6,128 bases of DNA from Clostridiales bacterium (GTDB taxonomy: Bacteria; Bacillota; Clostridia; Saccharofermentanales; UBA5734), in assembly GCA_003451915.1 (NCBI GenBank), contig DMJC01000161.1, forward strand, positions 1 to 6,128, given 5' to 3'. Shown one piece after another: positions 1 to 5,646 of the stretch; the stretch's first letter is position 1, and the number at the start of each line of letters is the position of its first letter. Made by a program: the position numbers and the translations under genes. The notes under the pieces are model-generated. The model saw only the letters and a program-made list of their open reading frames with translations. It ran no database searches and was not told the origin of the DNA.

Positions 1-1565
1 TTGTTCTGGCGGCTGAGAACCAGACAGGTCGGCCCTTGCCGTTTGAGTGCCAGAAGATAGCCGGCAGCCGTCTCTTTGCCGTCAGCCGGACGATAGACTG
101 TCATACCGGGAGTGGCCCGCAGTGCGGCGAGATGCTCGATCGGTTCATGAGTCGGGCCGTCTTCACCGACGCCGATGCTGTCATGGGTCATGACGTACAT
201 CACAGGCAATTTCATAATTGCGCTCAGGCGCATGGCTGCTTTGGCATAATCTGTAAAGACGAAGAAGGTTGCACAGTATGCGCGCAGGCCGCCATGCAGC
301 GCGAGGCCGTTGGCAGCGGCTGCCATGGCAAATTCACGGACGCCGAAATGGATGTTTTTGCCGCTGTAGTCGCCGGCACACATCCAGCCCTTTTTCGACA
401 GTTCGGTTTTGGTTGAAGGAGCCAGGTCGGCACTGCCGCCAATCAGATTGGGCAGGCGATCAGCCAGACGATTGAGGACGACACCGCTGGTGGCACGGGT
501 GGCCTGGGAACCTTCAAAGGCCCAGAAAGCATCATCATTTTCGAGATCGGGCAATTCCTGGCTGAAACAGGCATCCATCTCGGCTGCCAGTTCAGGGTAT
601 GCAACTTTGTACTGAGCCAGCATTGCATTCCAGGCTGCCTGGCTCTGGCCTAAATCAGCCTTGAGCCCGCTCATGTAGTTCAGCAGTTCGTCCGGCACAT
701 CAAAAGCCTCAGCTGAAGGCCAGCCAAGGTTAGTTTTGGTCTTGGCCACGTTCTCTTCTCCAAGCGGTTCGCCATGAGTCTTGGCCAGACCGACGAGCGG
801 TGAGCCGAAAGCGATCTGAGTCTGCACAATAATCAGAGAGGGACGGGAAGTGTCAGCTTTAGCTGCTTCGATGGCTGCACTGATCGCTGCACGGTCATTG
901 CCGTCAGCAACCTTGAGGACCTGCCAGCCGTAAGCTTCATGGCGCAAACCGACATTTTCGCGGAATGCGCAGTCGGTATCACCCTCGATTGAGATTTCGT
1001 TGTCATCATAAAAAACGATCAGCTTGCCCAGACCGAGCGTACCGGCCAGCGAAGCGGCTTCAGAGCTGATACCCTCCATCATGCAGCCGTCACCAGCCAG
1101 AACGTAAGTATAATGGTCAATCACCGGATAACCGTCACGGTTGAAACGGGCAGCCAGATGCGCCTCTGCCATGGCCATGCCGACAGCAGTCGCCACACCC
1201 TGGCCCAACGGGCCGGTGGTCATCTCGACACCGGGTGTGTCATGCCGCTCGGGATGCCCGGGCGTCCGGCTTTCCCATTGACGGAATGATTTGAGATCAT
1301 CAAGCGTCAGACCGTAACCAAAGAGATAGAGCAACGAATATAGCAGCATGGATGCATGACCCGCGCTGAGCACGAACCGGTCACGATTAATCCAGCCCGG
1401 GTCGGCTGGATTATGCTTCATGTGCTTCGACCACAGCTCAAAAGCCATCGGCGCTGAGCCGAGCGGCAGGCCCGGGTGGCCTGACTTAGCCTTCTGCACA
1501 CCTTCAATGGCCAGCACGCGTACCGCGCTGACCGCCAGTTGATCCAGATTTGATTTGGACATCAT
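1..1565 (-). CDS. tkt: Transketolase, C-terminus cut by window edge
   Basis: Thiamine-diphosphate enzyme of the non-oxidative pentose phosphate pathway. It moves two-carbon ketol units between sugar phosphates in the cytoplasm. The frame is open from ATG at 1565 to the window edge (521 full codons), and the family is about 660 residues, so the C-terminal domain is mostly missing. Visible motifs: KAKSGHPG near residues 25-32 (His30 matches E. coli His26), the ThDP/metal motif GDGCMMEG from residue 158, YDDNEISI near 186-193, GVREF with the catalytic Glu at 411, and [15 protein letters not shown] from 461. The last codons read LSRQN, a typical block before the C-terminal domain. The start is a tandem ATGATG. 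The RBS GAGGTG (1572-1577) lies 6 nt from the first ATG and 9 nt from the second, so either Met could be used. It is a full-length type, not the split N/C form. It lies 109 bp after the regulator gene on the same strand with no clear terminator between them, so partial cotranscription is possible. Identity is near certain. Confidence 0.97.
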   Translation of the reverse strand, partial: MMSKSNLDQLAVSAVRVLAIEGVQKAKSGHPGLPLGSAPMAFELWSKHMKHNPADPGWINRDRFVLSAGHASMLLYSLLYLFGYGLTLDDLKSFRQWESRTPGHPERHDTPGVEMTTGPLGQGVATAVGMAMAEAHLAARFNRDGYPVIDHYTYVLAGDGCMMEGISSEAASLAGTLGLGKLIVFYDDNEISIEGDTDCAFRENVGLRHEAYGWQVLKVADGNDRAAISAAIEAAKADTSRPSLIIVQTQIAFGSPLVGLAKTHGEPLGEENVAKTKTNLGWPSAEAFDVPDELLNYMSGLKADLGQSQAAWNAMLAQYKVAYPELAAEMDACFSQELPDLENDDAFWAFEGSQATRATSGVVLNRLADRLPNLIGGSADLAPSTKTELSKKGWMCAGDYSGKNIHFGVREFAMAAAANGLALHGGLRAYCATFFVFTDYAKAAMRLSAIMKLPVMYVMTHDSIGVGEDGPTHEPIEHLAALRATPGMTVYRPADGKETAAGYLLALKRQGPTCLVLSRQN

Positions 1566-1604
1566 AGGATTCACCTCGCTAATAGATTGACATGAATATC
1601 TGTT

Positions 1605-1633
1605 AGCTTAGCACGAAATCATTTTCAGGTCGA
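1605..1633 (-). promoter_or_regulatory. Candidate promoter of transketolase gene
   Basis: On the minus strand TCGACC (1628-1633, 4/6 to the -35 consensus) is followed after 17 bp by TAAGCT (1605-1610). The -10 match is weak (3/6) but TGC directly precedes it, giving an extended TGn -10 form. It would start transcription about 30-35 nt upstream of the start codon. The call rests only on consensus matching. Confidence 0.35.
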
Positions 1634-1651
1634 GAGTCATTTGCCATAAAA

Positions 1652-1678
1652 TGTTAAAAATTAACAAAAAAATGTTAA
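1652..1678. promoter_or_regulatory. TGTTAA/TTAACA inverted repeat upstream of tkt
   Basis: TGTTAA (1652-1657), AAA, TTAACA (1661-1666) form a 15-bp palindrome, and a third TGTTAA lies at 1673-1678, overlapping the stop codon of the regulator gene. The block sits just upstream of the candidate tkt promoter, where an operator would be expected. The half-sites resemble the clostridial Rex motif TTGTTAA-N4-TTAACAA, but the spacer here is 3 bp, not 4. The AT-rich setting raises the chance of coincidence. A role as a weak hairpin at the end of the regulator transcript is also possible. Confidence 0.35.
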
Positions 1679-2475
1679 TAATTATCAGCTTTTGCGACAG
1701 ACCCATTCTTGACCCAATAGGCTGACCCGTTTGTCGTACGGTCGAGATAGCCATATTCGATCAGATATCGGCGTATCGTCACATAGTCAGCAAAAATCGG
1801 CCGGATGATTTCGTTTACTTCCTTTTCCGAATATTGCCTGCTTTCTGCAAAATGGTTGGCAATCATAGCCAGAAGAACCAGCTTACGTTTTTCCTTGACA
1901 GGCAATGCCTTGATGACCAGCGGTTCAGTTGACAGGCAGTAATTTTTGACCACACTGGCTTTGTCAGCGGCTGTGATGGCGAAGCGCTCATCGATTTGCG
2001 CTGCTGTAGCATGGATGGGTGAAATAGAGTCATCCGGACGGTCGGTCTGGATCTGGCCGAGTTTTTCATGCTCTTCCAGCAACTCAGCCATTGCCAGCAT
2101 CAGGCGTGCCTGACGCGCCTTCTCTCTGAATAAAAATCGTTGAGCCCGGATTGTCGAAGCCGCATTTCCTGTTGCCTGGGCAATTTCCAGATTGCTTTTG
2201 CCATCATACATCATGCGCAGCAATGCCTTTTGCGTTTCAGTCAAACCGATAAAACGCTTGTCCAATCGGAGCAGTTGCTCGAAAGATGAACCATGTTTGT
2301 CAGTGACGTGTTGCAGGATCGCGCGATCGGCTGTGCAAAACTGCTGCCCCAAAGGATAAACCAGTCCTTTTTCAAAACTTGCCGAACAATAAAGACATTG
2401 ATAAACACCACGCTCAGCATCAAACTGCCAACCCCGCTTAAGATCATCAACAGTACTATTGTCAATATTTAACAC
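1675..2475 (-). CDS. DUF2087-family transcriptional regulator
   Basis: A 266-residue putative DNA-binding regulator with three visible parts. First, a small zinc-ribbon-like N-terminus (YQCLYC, Cys27 and Cys30, with His56 and His61 as possible further ligands). Second, a LuxR-like helix-turn-helix at about residues 78-115 (GLTETQKALL through LEIAQATG to STIRAQRF). Third, a C-terminal DUF2087 domain at about 188-256 (KEKRKLVLL, YSEKEVNEII, DYVTIRRYLIEYGYLDR, SAYWV). The start is GTG at 2475, chosen because GAGGTGA (2481-2487) lies 5 bases upstream. An out-of-frame ATG overlaps it as ATGTG but ends after two codons. Related Firmicutes proteins share this architecture. DUF2087 is usually found in regulators, but the ligand and targets are unknown. 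It has its own promoter with possible operators, so autoregulation is plausible. It lies between transketolase and ferritin on the same strand, and control of either neighbour is only a guess. Regulator class is confident, function is not. Confidence 0.88.
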   Translation of the reverse strand: MLNIDNSTVDDLKRGWQFDAERGVYQCLYCSASFEKGLVYPLGQQFCTADRAILQHVTDKHGSSFEQLLRLDKRFIGLTETQKALLRMMYDGKSNLEIAQATGNAASTIRAQRFLFREKARQARLMLAMAELLEEHEKLGQIQTDRPDDSISPIHATAAQIDERFAITAADKASVVKNYCLSTEPLVIKALPVKEKRKLVLLAMIANHFAESRQYSEKEVNEIIRPIFADYVTIRRYLIEYGYLDRTTNGSAYWVKNGSVAKADNY

Positions 2476-2486
2476 ATAATCACCTC

Positions 2487-2505
2487 GTTTATCATATTCA
2501 TAAAC
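2487..2505. promoter_or_regulatory. Inverted repeat GTTTAT-N7-ATAAAC at regulator start
   Basis: A perfect 6-bp inverted repeat (2487-2492 and 2500-2505) lies between the -10 box and the Shine-Dalgarno site of the DUF2087 gene, spanning the likely transcription start. This is a common place for an autorepressor site. The sequence is AT-rich, so coincidence is possible. Confidence 0.3.
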
Positions 2506-2534
2506 AATATAACATAATGATTATTAATATTCAA
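2506..2534 (-). promoter_or_regulatory. Promoter of DUF2087 regulator gene
   Basis: Minus strand: -35 TTGAAT (2529-2534, 4/6), 17-bp spacer, -10 TATATT (2506-2511, 5/6). The start of transcription would fall near 2499, about 24 nt before the GTG start codon. Good sigma-A-like spacing and position. Confidence 0.6.
2512..2526. promoter_or_regulatory. Fur/PerR-like box in the promoter spacer
   Basis: ATAATGATTAT (2514-2524) is a perfect 11-bp palindrome placed between the -35 and -10 boxes of the regulator promoter. Read as 15 bp (2512-2526) it matches 11 of 14 defined positions of the known 7-1-7 Fur consensus TGATAATNATTATCA, and equally 11 of 14 of the PerR-type TTATAATNATTATAA. Binding there would block RNA polymerase. 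The adjacent gene upstream is ferritin, which makes iron or peroxide control plausible but unproven. AT-rich DNA gives such matches by chance more often. Confidence 0.4.
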
Positions 2535-2573
2535 GACAAATATCATTTTTGTTTATTAAAAGCAGTATGAAAT

Positions 2574-2641
2574 AAAAAAACCCTCCCAGACCAATGTCAA
2601 GTAACTTTTCATGTGTTACCCGACACAAGGCACTAGGAGGG
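2574..2641 (-). terminator. Long-hairpin terminator of ferritin transcript
   Basis: Minus strand: a long imperfect hairpin (2581-2641) followed by a run of seven T (2574-2580). The outer stem pairs CCCTCCCAG (2581-2589) with CTAGGAGGG (2633-2641), with one mismatch. Inner pairs are CC/GG, TGTC/GACA and GTAAC/GTTAC, separated by small internal loops around a 9-nt loop. The T-run makes it a rho-independent terminator for the ferritin gene, whose stop codon is about 56 bp upstream. The segmented length is unusual for a plain terminator. The near-symmetric ends could also be a small miniature-transposon or insertion-sequence end remnant, but no target-site duplication is clear. Confidence 0.65.
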
Positions 2642-2660
2642 ACTAAGCTCAAAAATAAAA

Positions 2661-2695
2661 CTATCCCTTATCCGTTATCCGTTATCCCTTATCCG
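2661..2695. repeat. Five tandem 7-bp repeats, TTATCCG/C type
   Basis: Five head-to-tail heptamers (plus strand): CTATCCC, TTATCCG, TTATCCG, TTATCCC, TTATCCG. The array begins one base beyond the ferritin stop codon (2697-2699) and lies between it and the terminator hairpin. On the ferritin strand each unit ends in GGATA(A/G). Because 7 is not a multiple of 3, the TAA triplets fall in different frames and would serve as backup stops. The array is likely prone to slippage and so variable in copy number. No function is evident. Confidence 0.9.
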
Positions 2696-2696
2696 A

Positions 2697-3221
2697 TCAG
2701 ACTCCTACAGGTAAGCCGGGCACAGTCGGTGCAGTGAATACTCTCGTACCCAGTTCTGTGTCAATGGTCAGCAGAGCGCCCCCGTTATCACCGGCAATCT
2801 GTAGTTTCTGAATAATATTGGTGGCGTTGCTCTCGTCTTCGACCTGTTCGGAAATATACCATTGCAGGAAATTGTAGGCAGCATGATCGTTTGCTTTCAT
2901 TGCCAGGGTAGCCAGATTGCCGATCGACTCGGTAACCAGCTTTTCGTGGGCCAGCACGTTTTTGAAGACCGCCAGTTCATTTTCCCAGTTGCCGCTGGGA
3001 TCGGCGATGGCTTTGAAAGTAGCCGGCACATCCCTGTATTGCAGATAATGGAAGAGATTCTGGGCGTGGACCAATTCTTCCTGATACTGGACATAGGTCC
3101 ATTTGGCTGCACCCGGCAAGCCATTGTCATTCAGCCAGTTGGACATGGCCAGATAGAGAAAAGCAGAGTAATATTCCTTATTGATCTGTTCACTAAAGGC
3201 TTTGAGTAATTTCTCGTTCAT
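2697..3221 (-). CDS. ftnA: Bacterial non-haem ferritin (FtnA type)
   Basis: A 174-residue ferritin, normal for the family. Such proteins assemble into 24-subunit cytoplasmic shells that oxidise Fe(II) and store it as a ferric mineral. Expected ferroxidase residues are present: Glu16, Glu49 and His52 (in QEELVHA), Glu93 (AHEK), and Gln126 with acidic neighbours in WYISEQVEDE (121-130). They align with E. coli FtnA Glu17, Glu50, His53, Glu94 and Gln127 with a one-residue offset. There is no central haem-ligand Met as in bacterioferritin and no extra N-terminal DNA-binding tail as in Dps. The C-terminal tail (about 158-174) is rich in Pro, Val and Gly and likely poorly structured. The ATG at 3221 has AGGAG 8 nt upstream. 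It has its own promoter and terminator, so it is probably monocistronic. It is divergent from the purine permease. The opposite-strand frame over this gene is a shadow. Confidence 0.96.
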   Translation of the reverse strand: MNEKLLKAFSEQINKEYYSAFLYLAMSNWLNDNGLPGAAKWTYVQYQEELVHAQNLFHYLQYRDVPATFKAIADPSGNWENELAVFKNVLAHEKLVTESIGNLATLAMKANDHAAYNFLQWYISEQVEDESNATNIIQKLQIAGDNGGALLTIDTELGTRVFTAPTVPGLPVGV

Positions 3222-3256
3222 GGATGGTACTCCTCTCGATTATAAAATATACAAAT

Positions 3257-3285
3257 ATTATAATCTAATTTTCGCATATTGTAGA
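3257..3285 (-). promoter_or_regulatory. Ferritin promoter
   Basis: Minus strand: -35 TCTACA (3280-3285, 4/6), 17-bp spacer, perfect -10 TATAAT (3257-3262). Transcription would start near 3250, giving a leader of about 28 nt with the Shine-Dalgarno site. I see no good Fur or PerR box over this promoter. Confidence 0.7.
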
Positions 3286-3296
3286 AAAGCATCGGT

Positions 3297-3400
3297 ATCG
3301 GTCGTTACGCACTTGAAATTGGTCAAGATATTGATAAACTAAAAACGGCGGTCACTCGTCATGTTGTAAATATCAGCTTTTTGACGGGATAACGACCGAT
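3297..3400. repeat. 11-bp inverted repeat with arms 82 bp apart
   Basis: ATCGGTCGTTA (3297-3307) and its exact reverse complement TAACGACCGAT (3390-3400) flank 82 bp in the ferritin/permease divergent spacer. The left arm is preceded by a direct copy of its first six bases (ATCGGT, 3291-3296). Between the arms, GTCAA-GATATT (3322-3332) can pair with AATATC (3369-3374) and TTGAC (3381-3385) across a 6-nt bulge, so the whole block can fold as a nested stem if transcribed. Alternatives are a pair of operator sites for DNA looping, or a structured leader RNA of the permease gene. It does not match the purine riboswitch core. Confidence 0.6.
3313..3340 (+). promoter_or_regulatory. Candidate promoter of purine permease
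   Basis: TTGAAA (3313-3318, 5/6) then 16 bp then TAAACT (3335-3340, 4/6), giving a leader of about 80 nt. A second match, TTGACG (3381-3386) with TTTATT (3404-3409) at 17 bp, is rejected as the main promoter because transcription would begin inside the Shine-Dalgarno site. Confidence 0.35.
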
Positions 3401-3427
3401 CTATTTATTTTAGGAGAGGGGAATTCC

Positions 3428-4873
3428 ATGGACAATTTTTTCAAGCTCAAAGAGAAAGGATCCAATTTCCGAACTGAACTGATCGCAGGGTTGACGACAT
3501 TCTTTACGATGGCTTATATCATTTTTGTCAACCCCAGTATCCTCGGCCTGACAGGCATGGACAAAGGCGGCGTTTTCGTAGCCACAGCACTGGCTGCCGC
3601 CATCGGCACACTGGTCATGGGTTTAGTTGCCAATGTACCTTATGCCACCGCCCCCGGTATGGGACTTAACGCCTTTTTTACATTCACGGTCTGTTTTGCA
3701 CTAGGTTTTGCCTGGCAGGAAGCACTGGCGATCGTTTTCATTTGCGGTATCGTCAACATCCTGATCACCGTGACCAAAATCCGCAAATCAATCATCAAAT
3801 CCATCCCGGCCAACCTGCAACACGCGATCGCAGGCGGTATTGGCCTGTTCATCGCCTATATCGGCTTCATGGATGCCAAATTTCTCAAATACACGCTGGA
3901 TCCGCCAAACTATATTCAGTTGGATAACGGCACAGTTATTTCAACCGGCGCGATTGTCCCCGGTCTGGTCAATTTCACTGACAAAGCTGCATTGCTTGCC
4001 TTAATCGGCCTGGTCATAACCATTATCCTGCTCGTTTTGAAAATCAAAGGCAGTATCCTGATCGGCATCATCCTGACAACCCTGATCGGCATCCCGATGG
4101 GCGTCACCATGCTGCCCGAAGGCGGTCTGATCAATTTTTCCGCAGTCGGCCAGATCAAGGAAGTTTTCCTGGGTCAGTTCGGATCGCCCTTCAGTGCCGC
4201 CGGCAACAGCGGCCTGGGCTTTGCCACCCTTTTTGCTGATGCCGGCCGTATTCCGCTGGTTATCATCACCATCATCGCCTTCAGCCTCTCCGACACATTT
4301 GACACCATCGGCACCTTCATCGGGACCGGCCGTAAAACCGGCATCTTTGATGATGATGACGAAGCTGCGCTTGAAGGCAGCACCGGCTTCAAATCCCGCA
4401 TGGACAAGGCGCTCTTTGCTGATTCTACAGCAACATCCATCGGCGCTCTGCTCGGCACATCCAACACCACGACCTATGTTGAGAGCGCAGCCGGCATCGA
4501 AGCTGGCGGCCGCACCGGCCTGACCTCGGTCGTCGTCGCGATTCTTTTCCTGCTCTGCCTGCCCTTTGCTTCGATCGTTGGCATCGTACCCGCTGCAGCC
4601 ACATCACCGGCCCTGATCGTTGTCGGCATCATGATGGCCAGCTCGTTTGCCAAAGTCAACTGGGGCGATCTCACAGATGCGATTCCCGCCTTCTTCACGG
4701 TTGTTGTCATGGCACTGGCTTACAATATCTCTTATGGTATCGCAGCCGGCTTCATCACGTTCTGCATCGTTAAAATCTTCACCAAAAAAGCCAAAGAAGT
4801 TCATCCGATCATCTATGGCGCTTCAATCTTGTTCCTGCTGAACTTTATCTTCCTGGCGATTCGGGCACTCTGA
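3428..4873 (+). CDS. NCS2-family purine permease (AzgA/PbuG type)
   Basis: A 481-residue integral membrane nucleobase transporter of the AzgA/PbuG branch of NCS2 (COG2252 type), which brings in hypoxanthine, guanine or adenine by cation symport. The N-terminal block KLKEKGSNFRTELIAGLTTF (6-25) is typical. The TM3 motif TAPGMGLNAFF (74-84), the TM8 motif SLSDTFDTIGT (286-296) and the TM10 motif NTTTYVESAAGIEAGGRTG (346-364) are all intact. These are the substrate-site segments of this fold. About 12-14 hydrophobic segments cover the protein. A long acidic loop (IFDDDDEAALEG, 306-317) follows TM8, as in relatives. It is slightly longer than B. subtilis PbuG (about 440), partly from the 150-185 insertion. 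ATG at 3428 is preceded by AGGAGAGGGG (3412-3421). It is divergent from ferritin and ends at a strong terminator, so probably monocistronic. The exact purine cannot be read from sequence; hypoxanthine/guanine is the likeliest. Confidence 0.95.
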   Translation: MDNFFKLKEKGSNFRTELIAGLTTFFTMAYIIFVNPSILGLTGMDKGGVFVATALAAAIGTLVMGLVANVPYATAPGMGLNAFFTFTVCFALGFAWQEALAIVFICGIVNILITVTKIRKSIIKSIPANLQHAIAGGIGLFIAYIGFMDAKFLKYTLDPPNYIQLDNGTVISTGAIVPGLVNFTDKAALLALIGLVITIILLVLKIKGSILIGIILTTLIGIPMGVTMLPEGGLINFSAVGQIKEVFLGQFGSPFSAAGNSGLGFATLFADAGRIPLVIITIIAFSLSDTFDTIGTFIGTGRKTGIFDDDDEAALEGSTGFKSRMDKALFADSTATSIGALLGTSNTTTYVESAAGIEAGGRTGLTSVVVAILFLLCLPFASIVGIVPAAATSPALIVVGIMMASSFAKVNWGDLTDAIPAFFTVVVMALAYNISYGIAAGFITFCIVKIFTKKAKEVHPIIYGASILFLLNFIFLAIRAL

Positions 4874-4917
4874 CCCGAACCACACTGATCCCAAGTATTT
4901 TATTCACGAAATATGAT

Positions 4918-4952
4918 AAAAAAGCCAGCCAAATTGCAAGGCTGGCTTTTTT
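4918..4952. terminator. Strong intrinsic terminator after purine permease
   Basis: AAAAAAGCCAGCC (4918-4930) pairs perfectly with GGCTGGCTTTTTT (4940-4952) around a 9-nt loop. The GC core is 7 bp and six T follow on the plus strand. Six A precede the stem, so it can also act on the minus strand. It ends the permease transcript 45 bp after the stop codon and insulates the nfnA-like promoter that starts three bases downstream. Confidence 0.93.
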
Positions 4953-4954
4953 AC

Positions 4955-4982
4955 TTGCAAATTTCTGGTGATTCTCTATAAT
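4955..4982 (+). promoter_or_regulatory. Promoter of nfnA-like gene
   Basis: -35 TTGCAA (4955-4960, 4/6), 16-bp spacer, perfect -10 TATAAT (4977-4982). Transcription would start near 4989, leaving a leader of about 45 nt that contains GGAGGG before the GTG start. Confidence 0.65.
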
Positions 4983-5034
4983 AAGCACTATGTTTTATTT
5001 TCATCCGTGACTATTATCCAATGGAGGGTATCGC

Positions 5035-5646
5035 GTGTTCAAGATTGTGAAAAAAAGAGTCCTGAATCCGGCTGTTGTCCTGATGGACATCGATGCACCG
5101 GCAATTGCCCGTAAGGCAGAGCCCGGGCAATTCATCATCCTTCGTGTTAATGAGGACGGAGAAAGGATCCCGCTGACCGTAGCGGATTTTGACCGCGAAG
5201 CTGGCACCGTCACGATAATTTATCAGATTGTCGGCAAAACAACTCAACTGATGAGTGAGTTGAACGAGGGCGACATGATCCTCGATTTCGTCGGACCGCT
5301 CGGTGTTGCGTCTCATTTGGCAGGCTATCATAAAGTTGCAGTCATCGGTGGCGGCCTGGGTTCAGCCATTGCTTACCCGCAAGCTAAAAAACTGCACCAG
5401 ATGGGTGCCGAGGTTGATATCATCGCCGGATTCCGCAATCAGGATCTGATCATTCTTGAAGATGAAATGCGCGCGGCCAGCAACCGGCTGTTCATCACCA
5501 CCGACGATGGTTCCAACGGCCACAAAGGCTTTGTTTCTGATGTTTTGAAAAAATTGATAATGGATCAGTTTCAAATTCATTCTGCAATACTTTCCAAAGT
5601 TGATCAGCTAGGTCAAAAAACTCTTTGTAGTCATAGGTTTGATTAA
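5035..5646 (+). CDS. nfnA: Truncated NADPH:ferredoxin reductase small subunit (NfnA/SudB-like)
   Basis: N-terminal part of the FAD/NAD-binding subunit of the NfnAB (SfnAB, sulfide dehydrogenase) type, a cytoplasmic flavoprotein that with NfnB couples NADH, NADPH and ferredoxin redox pools. Visible: FAD-domain block PGQFIILRVNEDGERIPLTV (30-49), with the flavin-contact motif RIPLT; GKTTQL (67-72); DFVGPLG (84-90); nucleotide-binding glycine-rich VAVIGGGLGSAIAYP (101-115); and TTDDGSNGHKGFVSDVLKKL (155-174). Family similarity stops at about residue 175 (near 5559). The usual protein is about 280 residues, so the GPxxMM region and the [2Fe-2S] Cys motif at the C-terminus are absent. The last roughly 28 codons, to TAA at 5644-5646, read through foreign sequence that is antisense to the gene described next. 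GTG at 5035 is set by GGAGGG six bases upstream. The nfnB gene that normally follows is not here. The fragment is unlikely to work. The N-terminus fits NfnA better than the related PyrK. Confidence 0.85.
   Translation: MFKIVKKRVLNPAVVLMDIDAPAIARKAEPGQFIILRVNEDGERIPLTVADFDREAGTVTIIYQIVGKTTQLMSELNEGDMILDFVGPLGVASHLAGYHKVAVIGGGLGSAIAYPQAKKLHQMGAEVDIIAGFRNQDLIILEDEMRAASNRLFITTDDGSNGHKGFVSDVLKKLIMDQFQIHSAILSKVDQLGQKTLCSHRFD

Noticed and set aside
36..628. Short open frames on both strands over 36-628
   Set aside because: They overlap the intact transketolase frame, lack good RBS sites and show no family features. They are antisense or off-frame shadows.
2581..2695. CRISPR array
   Set aside because: The repeats are 7 bp with no spacers, and the neighbouring hairpin is single copy. 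There are no cas genes.
2862..3209. 115-codon plus-strand frame opposite ferritin
   Set aside because: It lies wholly antisense to a well-conserved ferritin gene and resembles no family.
3381..3409. TTGACG-17-TTTATT as the permease promoter
   Set aside because: Good -35 match, but transcription would start near 3416, within the Shine-Dalgarno site, so translation would lose its RBS.
3308..3427. Purine riboswitch upstream of the permease
   Set aside because: A GTAAATATC stretch at 3367-3374 recalls the end of the guanine riboswitch, but the conserved TATAAT start, the two kissing loops and the GTTTCTACC segment are absent, and there is no terminator in the leader.
3640..4841. Several 60-109 codon frames over the permease
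   Set aside because: All are shadows of the GC-rich permease gene in other frames, with low-complexity Pro, Ala, Arg or Met content.
5557..5646. Programmed frameshift or alternative C-terminus of NfnA
   Set aside because: The sequence beyond 5560 carries no NfnA-like residues in any plus-strand frame that I can see, including the [2Fe-2S] cysteines, so a frameshift would not restore the gene.
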